The notes below the pieces were generated by a model. That model did no database searches. It was not told the DNA's origin and saw only the letters and a list, made by a program, of their open reading frames with translations. Shown here in pieces: positions 7,922 to 15,016 of a stretch of 24,463 nucleotides of DNA. The translations under genes and the position numbers were made by a program. The number at the start of each line of letters is the position of its first letter. Within the stretch, counting starts at the first letter, position 1. The stretch comes from DASXMT01 sp036521415. Lineage in GTDB: Bacteria > Actinomycetota > Acidimicrobiia > Acidimicrobiales > RAAP-2. The stretch covers positions 1 through 24,463 of the forward strand of contig DATDHU010000014.1 in assembly GCA_036521415.1 (NCBI GenBank), given 5' to 3'.

Positions 7922-10393
7922 CCGCTTGTGCCGGCGCCGCCCCTTTCTGGGCTGGGCATCCTCGGTTTCGTCCGTGCCCTGGAACTCGTCGGCGCGGGGG
8001 TCGCCGGACCAATCGGAACCGCCCCCGCGCTCAGCGTCCCCCCTCGCTTTCGGGTTCTCGTGCAAGGGGACCGGCGGCGCCGGCGTTGCCCGCTTCACCA
8101 CCGGCGTGGGACGGGTCCGCCGCTCGTTGGAGTCGTCCTCCAGTGAGAAGGTCTGGGACAGAAAGCGCGGCCGAGCCCAGCTGGCCGGGATCGCAGCCGT
8201 GGTTGCCCCGATTGGAGGGCTCAAGGGACGAATCGTCGGGGCGGAACGCTCCTCGCCCTCGTCGAAGATGTGATCGAACCGGGGTGTCGGCACCACTCTG
8301 ACCGCCGGGCGATCGAACGGCTCGAGGGGCTCGATCTGCGTTGGACCGGGCCCCGGTCGTTCCGAATGCTCGGGCTCGGGTGCCCACTCGGGCTCGGGCT
8401 CGGGCTCGGGTACCCGCTCGGTCAGCGCCTCGGGCTCGGGCTCGATGAGGACCTCGGCCTGCTCGGCGTCGGCCAGCGCTGCCCGACCGGGCTCGACGGT
8501 TGCTGTTGGCACCGCCGGTGCTTCTCTCGGTGCGTACTCCAGTTGGGGCTCTGCGCCCAGGACCACAGAATCCGGCTCTGGCTCCGGGTCCTGTTCCTGC
8601 TCGATGTCTACGGGTTCTGACCGGAACGTACCCAGGGGATCGGATGGCCCCAGGGGAAACACCACTTCGACGGGGTTGGAGTCGTGGATCGGCTCGACGC
8701 GCACCGGCTCCGGTTCGGGTCGTGGCGGTGGGGGCAGGACGAGTGGGGGAAAACTTGCCGAAGTAGGGGGCGGTGGCGGAGCCGGCGGCGGCGCTTCGGC
8801 GGTCGGAGGCGGCGCCGTGGGCCTCACTGGAAGAGGGGGCGCTGGCAGAGTCGGTGAGGATTCTTCAGGGACAGGAGGTATCGAGGATTCCTCAGGGACA
8901 GGAGGAATGGAGGAATCTGAGCCGACAGGAGGAACGGAGGATTGTGCAGCAGGAGCCGGTGCAGCCGTGGCCGGTGCAGCGGGAACAGGCGCAGCGGCAG
9001 CCGGAGCAGGCGCAGTCGCGGCAGCAGGCGGCGGCGGTGGTGGTTGCGGCACGGCAGGGCTGGAAGGCTGCGGAATCGGTGGCGGTGGCGTGGGTGTCGG
9101 CATCGGGGACACCGGGCGTATCGGCTCGGGCGTTACGGTTGCCGGGCGCCCGCGGGGGGTGAGCACATGACGCTCTCCGCGGGGGACTTCGACCCGTCCC
9201 GGCCCGCTCCGCACGAACACCGTCTCCGATGCCGGATCGGGCGCATAGCGACTGGAGACGGGTTCGGCCGGTTCGCTCCAACCTCTCGCTGCTGCCGCTG
9301 CTGGCGCCGCTGCCCGTTCGGCAAGCTCGGCCGGTTCGCTCCACGCTGCCGTTTCTTCCGGTTCACTCGCCACTGCGATCGGAGCGAGAGGCTCCACACT
9401 CAGCGGCCGGCCGGGGTGCTTGGGCTCCGCGTTCACTGAGTCGGAAGTCGGTGCGTCCACGCCGCGGACCTGGAACCGACCGGGTCGCGCGGGGGCGCGG
9501 CGCTCGAGGACCGCTGCCTCTTCGATGGCGTATGCGGTATCGGGCCACCCGGCGGCAGCCTCGATGGACTGCAGGTCATCGGCCAACTCCAACGCGGTGG
9601 CGGGGCGATCGTAGGGATTCTTCGACATGGAGCCCACCAGCAGGTCGGACAGGGCCACGGGGACGCCCTCGGCCACGAGGGGCTGGACGGGGTCACGGAG
9701 GATGCGCAGGATGACCGAGGCCGGGCCCTCGTCCTCGAACGAGCGGAAGGCGGCCTTGCCGGCCAGCAATTGGTAGAGCGTGGAGGCCAGTCCATAGACA
9801 TCGGTGGCGGCCGAGAGGTCCCGGCCCTCGAGCAGCTCCGGTGCGGCGTGGATGGTGGTGAACCCGAACACGCCGGCGGTCGCCTGTGATGTGGACTGGA
9901 GGCGGGCGACGCCGAAGTCGGCCAGTGCCGGTTCCCCGTACTGGGTGATCAGTATGTTCTCGGGCTTGATGTCCCGATGCAGCATCCCCGCCCGGTGAGC
10001 CGTCTCCAGGGCCCCGGCGATCTTCACCGTGACGGCCACCGACTCCCACGGCGCCATGCGCCCCTGATTGCGGGTCCGCTCCCAGATCGAGCCGTGGCAC
10101 AGCTCGAGCACCAGCACCGGTCGCCCGTCCTCGGTGGTGAGCGTCCGGTAGAGGGTCACGATGTTGGGATGGGCACTCAGGGTCCCGAGGGCGAAGGTCT
10201 CCCGCTGGAAGGAACCGAGGGCGTGCTCCGACACGTCGAAGACGTTGAGGATCTTCAACGCCACCTGCCGGTTGGTCTCTATCTCGCGGGCACTGAAGAC
10301 GGTGGAGAATCCCCCGGCGCCGATCCTCACGACGTCAGTGAAGCCTGGAAATGACTCGTCTTCCCTCTGCCGGGACCGTCGCCTCAATGCCAC
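7916..10393 (-). CDS. Hanks-type Ser/Thr protein kinase with long Pro/Glu-rich tail
   Basis: An 825-residue protein with a complete eukaryotic-like kinase domain at residues about 18-280: Gly loop GAGGFSTV (25-32), VALK with Lys47, alpha-C Glu65, catalytic loop HRDIKPEN with Asp141, and the DFG motif with Asp159. All catalytic residues are present, so it should phosphorylate Ser/Thr. The remaining 540 residues are low-complexity: Pro-Ala stretches, a threefold 9-residue repeat (SIPPVPEES), Glu-Pro runs and a very basic end (KGRRRHKRR). I see no transmembrane helix and no PASTA domain, unlike PknB. The GTG start (10391-10393) has GGAG five bases upstream on this strand. The gene converges on the Fn3/MoxR/DUF58/TgpA set, whose members are candidate substrates by analogy with the bifidobacterial PFNA cluster. 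An RDD-protein gene lies 211 bases upstream on the same strand. Confidence 0.93.
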   Translation of the reverse strand: MALRRRSRQREDESFPGFTDVVRIGAGGFSTVFSAREIETNRQVALKILNVFDVSEHALGSFQRETFALGTLSAHPNIVTLYRTLTTEDGRPVLVLELCHGSIWERTRNQGRMAPWESVAVTVKIAGALETAHRAGMLHRDIKPENILITQYGEPALADFGVARLQSTSQATAGVFGFTTIHAAPELLEGRDLSAATDVYGLASTLYQLLAGKAAFRSFEDEGPASVILRILRDPVQPLVAEGVPVALSDLLVGSMSKNPYDRPATALELADDLQSIEAAAGWPDTAYAIEEAAVLERRAPARPGRFQVRGVDAPTSDSVNAEPKHPGRPLSVEPLAPIAVASEPEETAAWSEPAELAERAAAPAAAAARGWSEPAEPVSSRYAPDPASETVFVRSGPGRVEVPRGERHVLTPRGRPATVTPEPIRPVSPMPTPTPPPPIPQPSSPAVPQPPPPPPAAATAPAPAAAAPVPAAPATAAPAPAAQSSVPPVGSDSSIPPVPEESSIPPVPEESSPTLPAPPLPVRPTAPPPTAEAPPPAPPPPPTSASFPPLVLPPPPRPEPEPVRVEPIHDSNPVEVVFPLGPSDPLGTFRSEPVDIEQEQDPEPEPDSVVLGAEPQLEYAPREAPAVPTATVEPGRAALADAEQAEVLIEPEPEALTERVPEPEPEPEWAPEPEHSERPGPGPTQIEPLEPFDRPAVRVVPTPRFDHIFDEGEERSAPTIRPLSPPIGATTAAIPASWARPRFLSQTFSLEDDSNERRTRPTPVVKRATPAPPVPLHENPKARGDAERGGGSDWSGDPRADEFQGTDETEDAQPRKGRRRHKRR
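8856..8936 (-). repeat. 27-bp x 3 coding repeat in the kinase tail
   Basis: Three tandem 27-base units (8856-8882, 8883-8909, 8910-8936) encode the 9-residue repeat SIPPVPEES, SIPPVPEES and the diverged SVPPVGSDS. The first two units differ at only a few bases, indicating recent duplication. The unit is a multiple of three, so changes in copy number keep the frame. Ser and acidic residues in each copy could be phosphorylation or docking sites, which is speculation. Confidence 0.85.
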
Positions 10394-10604
10394 GTCAGCT
10401 CCACTAGAACGTTTGCCGCGCCCTAAATGTTAACCTGCGGTTGAGCGCGCATGGCCTCCATTGGTGCTAAAGCTGCCGTTCAAGGTGCAACCTGCCGTGC
10501 AGGGTCCGCCGTGCAATTCCGGGCTTTTTCACACGTGTCGGGTGCCCTGCACCGCTTATTCCGTACCTTGAGCAGGCGCGACCGGGTTTCGACTGGGTGT
10601 CGGC
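10394..10604 (-). promoter_or_regulatory. Upstream region of the kinase gene with GTGCA repeats and palindromes
   Basis: This 211-base non-coding gap between the RDD gene and the kinase gene is less GC-rich than its surroundings. It holds three GTGCA copies (10485-10489, 10497-10501, 10511-10515), two of them within a direct GCCGTGCA repeat 14 bases apart. It also holds the palindrome ACACGTGT (10531-10538) and a short dyad GGTGC-CCT-GCACC (10541-10553). I find no convincing -35/-10 pair. It probably carries the kinase promoter, but the kinase could also be read through from the RDD gene. Confidence 0.35.
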
Positions 10605-11486
10605 TCAGCGGACTTTGATGACTGTCGTCTTGACCACCTTGTCGTGCCACCCTTCGCGCTTCTTGTCCCAGAGGGGTGAGAGGCCGACGACGATGGTGTA
10701 GACACCGGAGATCGCCCCCAGAACGGGAATCCACCGGAGCAGGATCCCCGGATACAGGACGAAGATCCGGAGGCCGGCTCGCTGAGGATCGATCCGTCCA
10801 CCCGTCTCGTTGTCCCGAACGGTGATCCCAAGGGCCATCATCCCGACCGTCTGACCCTTGTCACTGCCGTTGAGCAGCGCGAAGTAGGCCAGGTCGATCA
10901 CGAAGGTGATGAGGCCGGCGATCACGTGTCGGGCGTCCAACCTCGTACTGAACAACCCGTTCCCGTTGCCGACATAGTGGCCGGCGGCGATGATGACTGC
11001 GCTGATGATGCCGGTCACGATCCCCAGGATCACGCTGTCGATGATGATGGCCACCAGGCGCTGCCACCATTCAGCCAACGGGCGGCCCAGGGTGTCCACC
11101 GGACCGGTTGTGTAGCCGTAGGGAGCCCCCCCGGAAGGAGGCTGGCCGTACGATGACTGGCCGTAGCTGGGCAGGGGAGCAGCCGGAGGCGGTCTCTGCC
11201 CGTACGCAGCCGGAGGGGTCGGGGCGGTCGGCGGCGGCCTCTGACCAGAGGAGGGCGGCCGGGTGGGGGCTGCCGGCGGGGCCGAAGGTGGTGGTCCCGG
11301 CGGTGCGGGCGGCGGCGGTGCTGCCGAAGGAGGAGGTGCCGGCGGTGCCGGCGGCGGTGCTGCCGAAGGTGGAGGTGCGGTCGGTGGTGGCCCGGGCGCC
11401 GTAGGTGGGGGAGCGTCGGTCTGCGGTGGGGGATCGGCGCCGTGACTCGGCTCTTCGTCCGGTGTGGGTGGTGTTTGATCGCTCAT
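10605..11486 (-). CDS. RDD family membrane protein with Pro-rich N terminus
   Basis: A 293-residue protein. Residues about 1-130 are Pro/Ala-rich (repeated APPP and PPSAAPP units, then GQ-Y repeats) and probably disordered and cytoplasmic. Residues about 130-293 form an RDD domain: EWWQRLVAIIIDSVILG gives the first helix with its Arg and Asp, a second hydrophobic segment carries FVIDLAYFALL, then comes the conserved GQTVGMMALGITVRD, and the end WHDKVVKTTVIKVR is typical of the family. RDD proteins are small membrane proteins; some have been linked to Na+/H+ transport, but most have no known function. I chose ATG at 11484-11486 because the 52 extra residues in the longer frame look non-native; the ribosome site is only a weak GCGGGG. 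Pro-rich tails recur in both this protein and the neighbouring kinase. Confidence 0.88.
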   Translation of the reverse strand: MSDQTPPTPDEEPSHGADPPPQTDAPPPTAPGPPPTAPPPSAAPPPAPPAPPPSAAPPPPAPPGPPPSAPPAAPTRPPSSGQRPPPTAPTPPAAYGQRPPPAAPLPSYGQSSYGQPPSGGAPYGYTTGPVDTLGRPLAEWWQRLVAIIIDSVILGIVTGIISAVIIAAGHYVGNGNGLFSTRLDARHVIAGLITFVIDLAYFALLNGSDKGQTVGMMALGITVRDNETGGRIDPQRAGLRIFVLYPGILLRWIPVLGAISGVYTIVVGLSPLWDKKREGWHDKVVKTTVIKVR

Positions 11487-11553
11487 CGCGTAACCCCGCG
11501 CTTTCTCATTGATCGCCACCAGCATTGGTCGAGCCGGCCCGCGCCACTTCACT

Positions 11554-11597
11554 CGTGATCTTGTCACGCCAGCTGCCAATTTTGGCGAATTTTGCCT
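11554..11597. promoter_or_regulatory. Operator-like repeats in the RDD/MarP divergent region
   Basis: The 200-base divergent gap contains an inverted repeat CGTGA-N5-TCACG (11554-11568). Next to it are two copies of AATTTTG (11578 and 11588) exactly 10 bases apart, about one helical turn; the first lies within the dyad GCCAATTTTGGC (11575-11586). These are the most AT-rich bases in the neighbourhood. The arrangement suggests regulator binding sites shared by both genes. The spacing of the first dyad does not fit the CRP consensus. No clear promoter boxes can be assigned. Confidence 0.35.
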
Positions 11598-11686
11598 GTG
11601 TCGTAGGGAAGACCCGTCTACCGTTACCCGGCGGTGAACCAACTACTCGCGCCACAGGAATCCCGACGCGCGGGCGTCCTGTCGCC

Positions 11687-12856
11687 GTGAACCTCCTCGA
11701 CGTGCTGTTGCTCGTGGTCGTCGCCGTCGCCGCGATCGAGGGGCTTCGACTCGGAGCAGTGCTGTTGACCTTGTCATTCGTCGGCTTCTGGCTGGGCATG
11801 TACCTCGGCGCCATCCTCGCGTCGGCGACTGTCCGCTGGGTGCACTCCCAACCCTCCCGCACGGCCGTCGCCCTCATCACCATGATCGGGTGTGCGATCC
11901 TCCTGGGGACGGTCGGGCGCGTCCTCGGGGCCCGATCGTTCCGAGCGCTCCACCGGGGAAGGCTCGGCTCGGTCGACTCGGTCCTGGGCGTGGCCGTGGC
12001 CGTTGTGGCCTCCCTCCTGGCCGTGTGGCTGGTGGCCAGCACGCTGGTCAACAGCTCCTATCCCAGCCTCAACTCGGTGATCGCCAACTCCACCATCATC
12101 CGGTCGCTGGACAATGTCCTGCCCGCGCCCCCCTCCGTGTTCTCCCGGGTGCAGGCCTTCCTTTCCCAGGAGGGCTTCCCACCCGTCTTCGCCCAGTTGG
12201 CGCCGGCCTCGGCCGGCCCGGTGGCCCTGCCCGACGCAGCTAGCGTCAATGCCGCCGTGGCCGCCGCCGGTGCCTCGACGGTCAAGGTGGTCGGGGAGGG
12301 GTGCGGGCAGCTCCAGGAGGGCTCGGGCTTCGTGGTCGCACCCGGCCTGGTCGTCACTAACGCCCACGTCGTGGCGGGGATCTCCCACCCGACGGTGGAC
12401 GACGCCAGTGGCACCCACGACACGGCGGTGGTGTTCTTCGACCCGTCGTTCGACCTGGCCGTCCTGCGTACCAACGTGACCGAGCCAGCCTTGGCGCTCG
12501 ATTCGCAGACCGTGCCCCGGCAGACCCAGGGAGCGGTGTTGGGCTATCCGGGGGGCGGCCCGTTCACCTATGGCCCGGCCGGCGTCATGGCGGAGTTCGA
12601 AGCCCAGGGACGTGACATCTACGGTCAGGGACTGACCGTGCGGGACGTCTACGAGATCGAGGCCTCGGTCCGGCCCGGGAATTCGGGCGGCCCCCTGGTG
12701 CTGCCCAACGGTGTGGTGATCGGCATCGTGTTCTCGCGGTCCACCACAAACGACACCATCGGGTACGCCCTGACCTCACCCGGCGTGCTCACGCGGGTGC
12801 ACCAGGCGGAGGCGGCCACCGGGACGGTCGGGACGGGCGGGTGCACGAACGGGTGA
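11687..12856 (+). CDS. marP: MarP-type membrane serine protease (CvpA domain + trypsin fold)
   Basis: A 389-residue protein with a CvpA-like membrane domain of about four helices (residues 1-135) and a chymotrypsin-fold protease domain (about 190-380). The catalytic triad is intact: His227 in TNAHVV, Asp256 in FDPSFDLAVL and Ser333 in RPGNSGGPLV. The 29-residue His-Asp spacing matches M. tuberculosis MarP (Rv3671c). Cys206 and Cys386 sit where MarP has its regulatory disulphide pair. In mycobacteria MarP is a periplasmic protease activated by acid that acts on peptidoglycan hydrolases; a similar envelope-stress role is inferred here. I chose GTG at 11687 because VNLLDVLLLVVVAVAAIEG is the normal start of CvpA domains. 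The upstream in-frame extension from 11525 crosses the operator-like region. There is no good ribosome site, so the message may be leaderless. Confidence 0.9.
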   Translation: MNLLDVLLLVVVAVAAIEGLRLGAVLLTLSFVGFWLGMYLGAILASATVRWVHSQPSRTAVALITMIGCAILLGTVGRVLGARSFRALHRGRLGSVDSVLGVAVAVVASLLAVWLVASTLVNSSYPSLNSVIANSTIIRSLDNVLPAPPSVFSRVQAFLSQEGFPPVFAQLAPASAGPVALPDAASVNAAVAAAGASTVKVVGEGCGQLQEGSGFVVAPGLVVTNAHVVAGISHPTVDDASGTHDTAVVFFDPSFDLAVLRTNVTEPALALDSQTVPRQTQGAVLGYPGGGPFTYGPAGVMAEFEAQGRDIYGQGLTVRDVYEIEASVRPGNSGGPLVLPNGVVIGIVFSRSTTNDTIGYALTSPGVLTRVHQAEAATGTVGTGGCTNG

Positions 12857-12881
12857 CCAACGCGACCAGGTCGAACCACGA

Positions 12882-14912
12882 GTGGCGCCTCCTCAGGCTA
12901 AACATGTGCCCGTGACGCTCCCGATCGAGGACTACGGCATCATCGGCGACCTGCACACTGCAGCGGTGGTCGGGCGCGACGGTTCGATCGACTGGCTTTG
13001 CCTGCCCCGGTTCGACTCGGCCGCATGCTTCTCCCGGTTGCTGGGCGACAACGAGCACGGTCGCTGGAAGGTGGCCCCTGCCGGGGCCTATCGGGCCACC
13101 CACCGCCGGTACAGGGGCGAGTCGCTCGTGCTCGAGTCGGAGTTCGTCACGCCGGAGGGAACGGTCCGGGTGGTGGACTGCATGCCCATCCGACAGGAGC
13201 ACCCCGAGGTCGTCCGCCTGGTCGAAGGGGTCCGGGGTCGGGTGCCCATGAGGATGGACCTGACCATCCGGTTCGGGTACGGACAGATCGTCCCCTGGGT
13301 CCGCAGGCTCGACGGGACCCTCGTGGCCATTGCCGGCCCTGACGGCCTCTCCTTATGGACGCCGGTCCACACCCGGGGCGAGGATTTCTCCACCGTGGCC
13401 GACTTCACCGTGTCCGAAGGGCAACGGATCCCGTTCTCGCTGGCCTGGTTCCCAGCCAGCGAGGATCCACCACGCCCGGTCGATGCTCTCTACGCCATCG
13501 AGGACACCGAGACCTGGTGGCACGACTGGGTGGCCCAGTGCACCTACACCGGACGCGACCGGGAGGCGGTGGTGCGATCGCTCATCACGCTGAAAGCACT
13601 GACCTACTACCCCACTGGCGGCATCGTCGCCGCCGCCACCACGTCCCTCCCTGAGACCCTCGGCGGCGGGCGCAACTGGGACTACCGGTTCTGCTGGCTG
13701 CGCGACGCCACCCTCACCCTCGAGTCGCTCATGCGCGGTGGCTTCTACGAGGAGGCCATGGCCTGGCGCGACTGGCTGCTGCGCACGGTCGCCGGTGATC
13801 CCTCGCAGTTGCAGATCATGTACGGCGCCGGCGGCGAGCGCCGGCTCGACGAGTGGGTGGTCGACTGGCTGCCCGGGTACGAGAGCTCGGCCCCGGTGCG
13901 CATCGGCAACGCTGCGTCGGGCCAGTTCCAGCTGGACGTCTACGGCGAAGTGATGTCCGCCCTCTACGAGGCGACCCTGGCCGGAGACAACTTCCGCGAC
14001 CCGGCCTGGGACCTCCAGTGTGCGTTGATGGAATTCCTCGAGGACGGCTGGCGGAAGCCCGACGACGGCATCTGGGAGGTGCGGGGCCCCCAGCGCCACT
14101 TCACCCACTCCAAGGTCATGGCCTGGGTGGCCGTGGACCGTGCCATCAAGACGGTGGAGAATTGCAACTCGGACGGCCCCATCGACAAGTGGCGCGCCCT
14201 CCGCCAGGAGATCCACACTCAGGTCACCACCGAAGGCTTCAACGCCAACAAGGGTTCATTCACCCAGTACTACGGGTCCGACGCGCTCGACGCCAGCCTG
14301 TTGATGATCCCCCTGGTCGGGTTCCTCCCCGCCACCGACCCGCGCGTCAAGGGCACTATCGAGGCCGTCGAGCGCGAACTGCTCGACGGTGGCTTCGTCC
14401 TGCGTTACCAGGCGGCCACGTCCGGCGATGTCGACGGCCTCACCGGTCGAGAGGGCGCCTTTCTCGCCTGCTCGTTCTGGTTTGCCGACTGCCTGTCCAT
14501 GATCGGCCGGCATCAGGACGCCCGCACCCTCTTCGACCGTCTGTTGGAAGTGCGCAACGATCTCGGCCTACTGTCCGAGGAGTACGATCCCGTCGCCGGG
14601 CGCTTGGTCGGGAACTTCCCGCAGGCCTTCTCACATGTCTCGTTGGTCAACACGGCATCCAAGTTGGCCGGCGAGGCCAAGCCCACCATGGAGCCCGAGC
14701 TGATGCAGCAGACGCGACGCGGCATGGTCAGGTCCAAGACCGGATCGGGCCGGCTCCATCGCCTGGGTCAGCAGTCCCACCGCCATCGGGAACGACGTGC
14801 CCCGATGGGCACAGTGGCCGTACCGGCCGAGGATGCGCCGGCGGTCGACCCGTCCAGCACATCGAGGGGGGCGGGGGGGACCTCGGCGGCCAAGGACGCC
14901 GGTTCCGGCTAG
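12882..14912 (+). CDS. GH15 family glycosidase, probable trehalase
   Basis: A 676-residue protein close in length to mycobacterial GH15 trehalase (Rv2402 type). An N-terminal beta-sandwich begins with PIEDYGIIGDLHTAAVVGRD and SIDWLCLPRFDS, the TREH_N signature. The (alpha/alpha)6 barrel then contains GGRNWDYRFCWLRD. The expected catalytic acids are Glu399 (DDGIWEVRG, general acid) and Glu566 (GLLSEEYDP, general base). It should hydrolyse an alpha-glucoside to glucose. Trehalose is the likely substrate, but glucoamylase activity cannot be excluded. No signal peptide is visible, so it is probably cytoplasmic. The last 50 residues are low-complexity. Possible starts are GTG at 12882, 12906 or 12912; the family similarity begins at about 12915, so a shorter form is possible. 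The following gene, glucose dehydrogenase, could use its product. Confidence 0.9.
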   Translation: MAPPQAKHVPVTLPIEDYGIIGDLHTAAVVGRDGSIDWLCLPRFDSAACFSRLLGDNEHGRWKVAPAGAYRATHRRYRGESLVLESEFVTPEGTVRVVDCMPIRQEHPEVVRLVEGVRGRVPMRMDLTIRFGYGQIVPWVRRLDGTLVAIAGPDGLSLWTPVHTRGEDFSTVADFTVSEGQRIPFSLAWFPASEDPPRPVDALYAIEDTETWWHDWVAQCTYTGRDREAVVRSLITLKALTYYPTGGIVAAATTSLPETLGGGRNWDYRFCWLRDATLTLESLMRGGFYEEAMAWRDWLLRTVAGDPSQLQIMYGAGGERRLDEWVVDWLPGYESSAPVRIGNAASGQFQLDVYGEVMSALYEATLAGDNFRDPAWDLQCALMEFLEDGWRKPDDGIWEVRGPQRHFTHSKVMAWVAVDRAIKTVENCNSDGPIDKWRALRQEIHTQVTTEGFNANKGSFTQYYGSDALDASLLMIPLVGFLPATDPRVKGTIEAVERELLDGGFVLRYQAATSGDVDGLTGREGAFLACSFWFADCLSMIGRHQDARTLFDRLLEVRNDLGLLSEEYDPVAGRLVGNFPQAFSHVSLVNTASKLAGEAKPTMEPELMQQTRRGMVRSKTGSGRLHRLGQQSHRHRERRAPMGTVAVPAEDAPAVDPSSTSRGAGGTSAAKDAGSG

Positions 14913-14959
14913 CCCGGTCGGGCCCTGCTTGGCCCAGCTCCCCGGCACCGGGCCCGCCC

Positions 14960-15011
14960 GCACAGAGCGCCAGCACAGAGCGCCAGCACGGAGCGCCAGC
15001 ACAGAGGAGGA
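14960..15011 (+). repeat. 13-bp tandem repeat leading into a ribosome binding site
   Basis: Units lie at 14960-14972, 14973-14985, 14986-14998 (one change) and 14999-15011. The unit is GCACAGAGCGCCA. In the fourth copy the second half reads GGAGGA instead of GCGCCA, giving AGGAGGA five bases upstream of the next gene's ATG. The array occupies half of the 104-base gap between the GH15 and glucose dehydrogenase genes. Confidence 0.9.
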
Positions 15012-15016
15012 AGCAC

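Noticed and set aside
8445..9170. Gly/Ser-rich 241-codon plus-strand frame opposite the kinase tail
   Set aside because: It is the antisense of the Pro/Glu-rich tail; the collagen-like composition is a reflection of Pro codons. No ribosome site or domain supports it.
11554..11568. CRP/FNR-type binding site upstream of marP
   Set aside because: The half-sites GTGA and TCAC are separated by five bases, not the six of the TGTGA-N6-TCACA consensus. Kept only as a generic dyad.
13853..15016. Upstream extension of the glucose dehydrogenase frame, giving an apparent 737-residue protein
   Set aside because: The extension overlaps the GH15 gene in another frame and has shadow composition. The ATG at 15017 has a strong ribosome site and begins the MKALTVVP family start.
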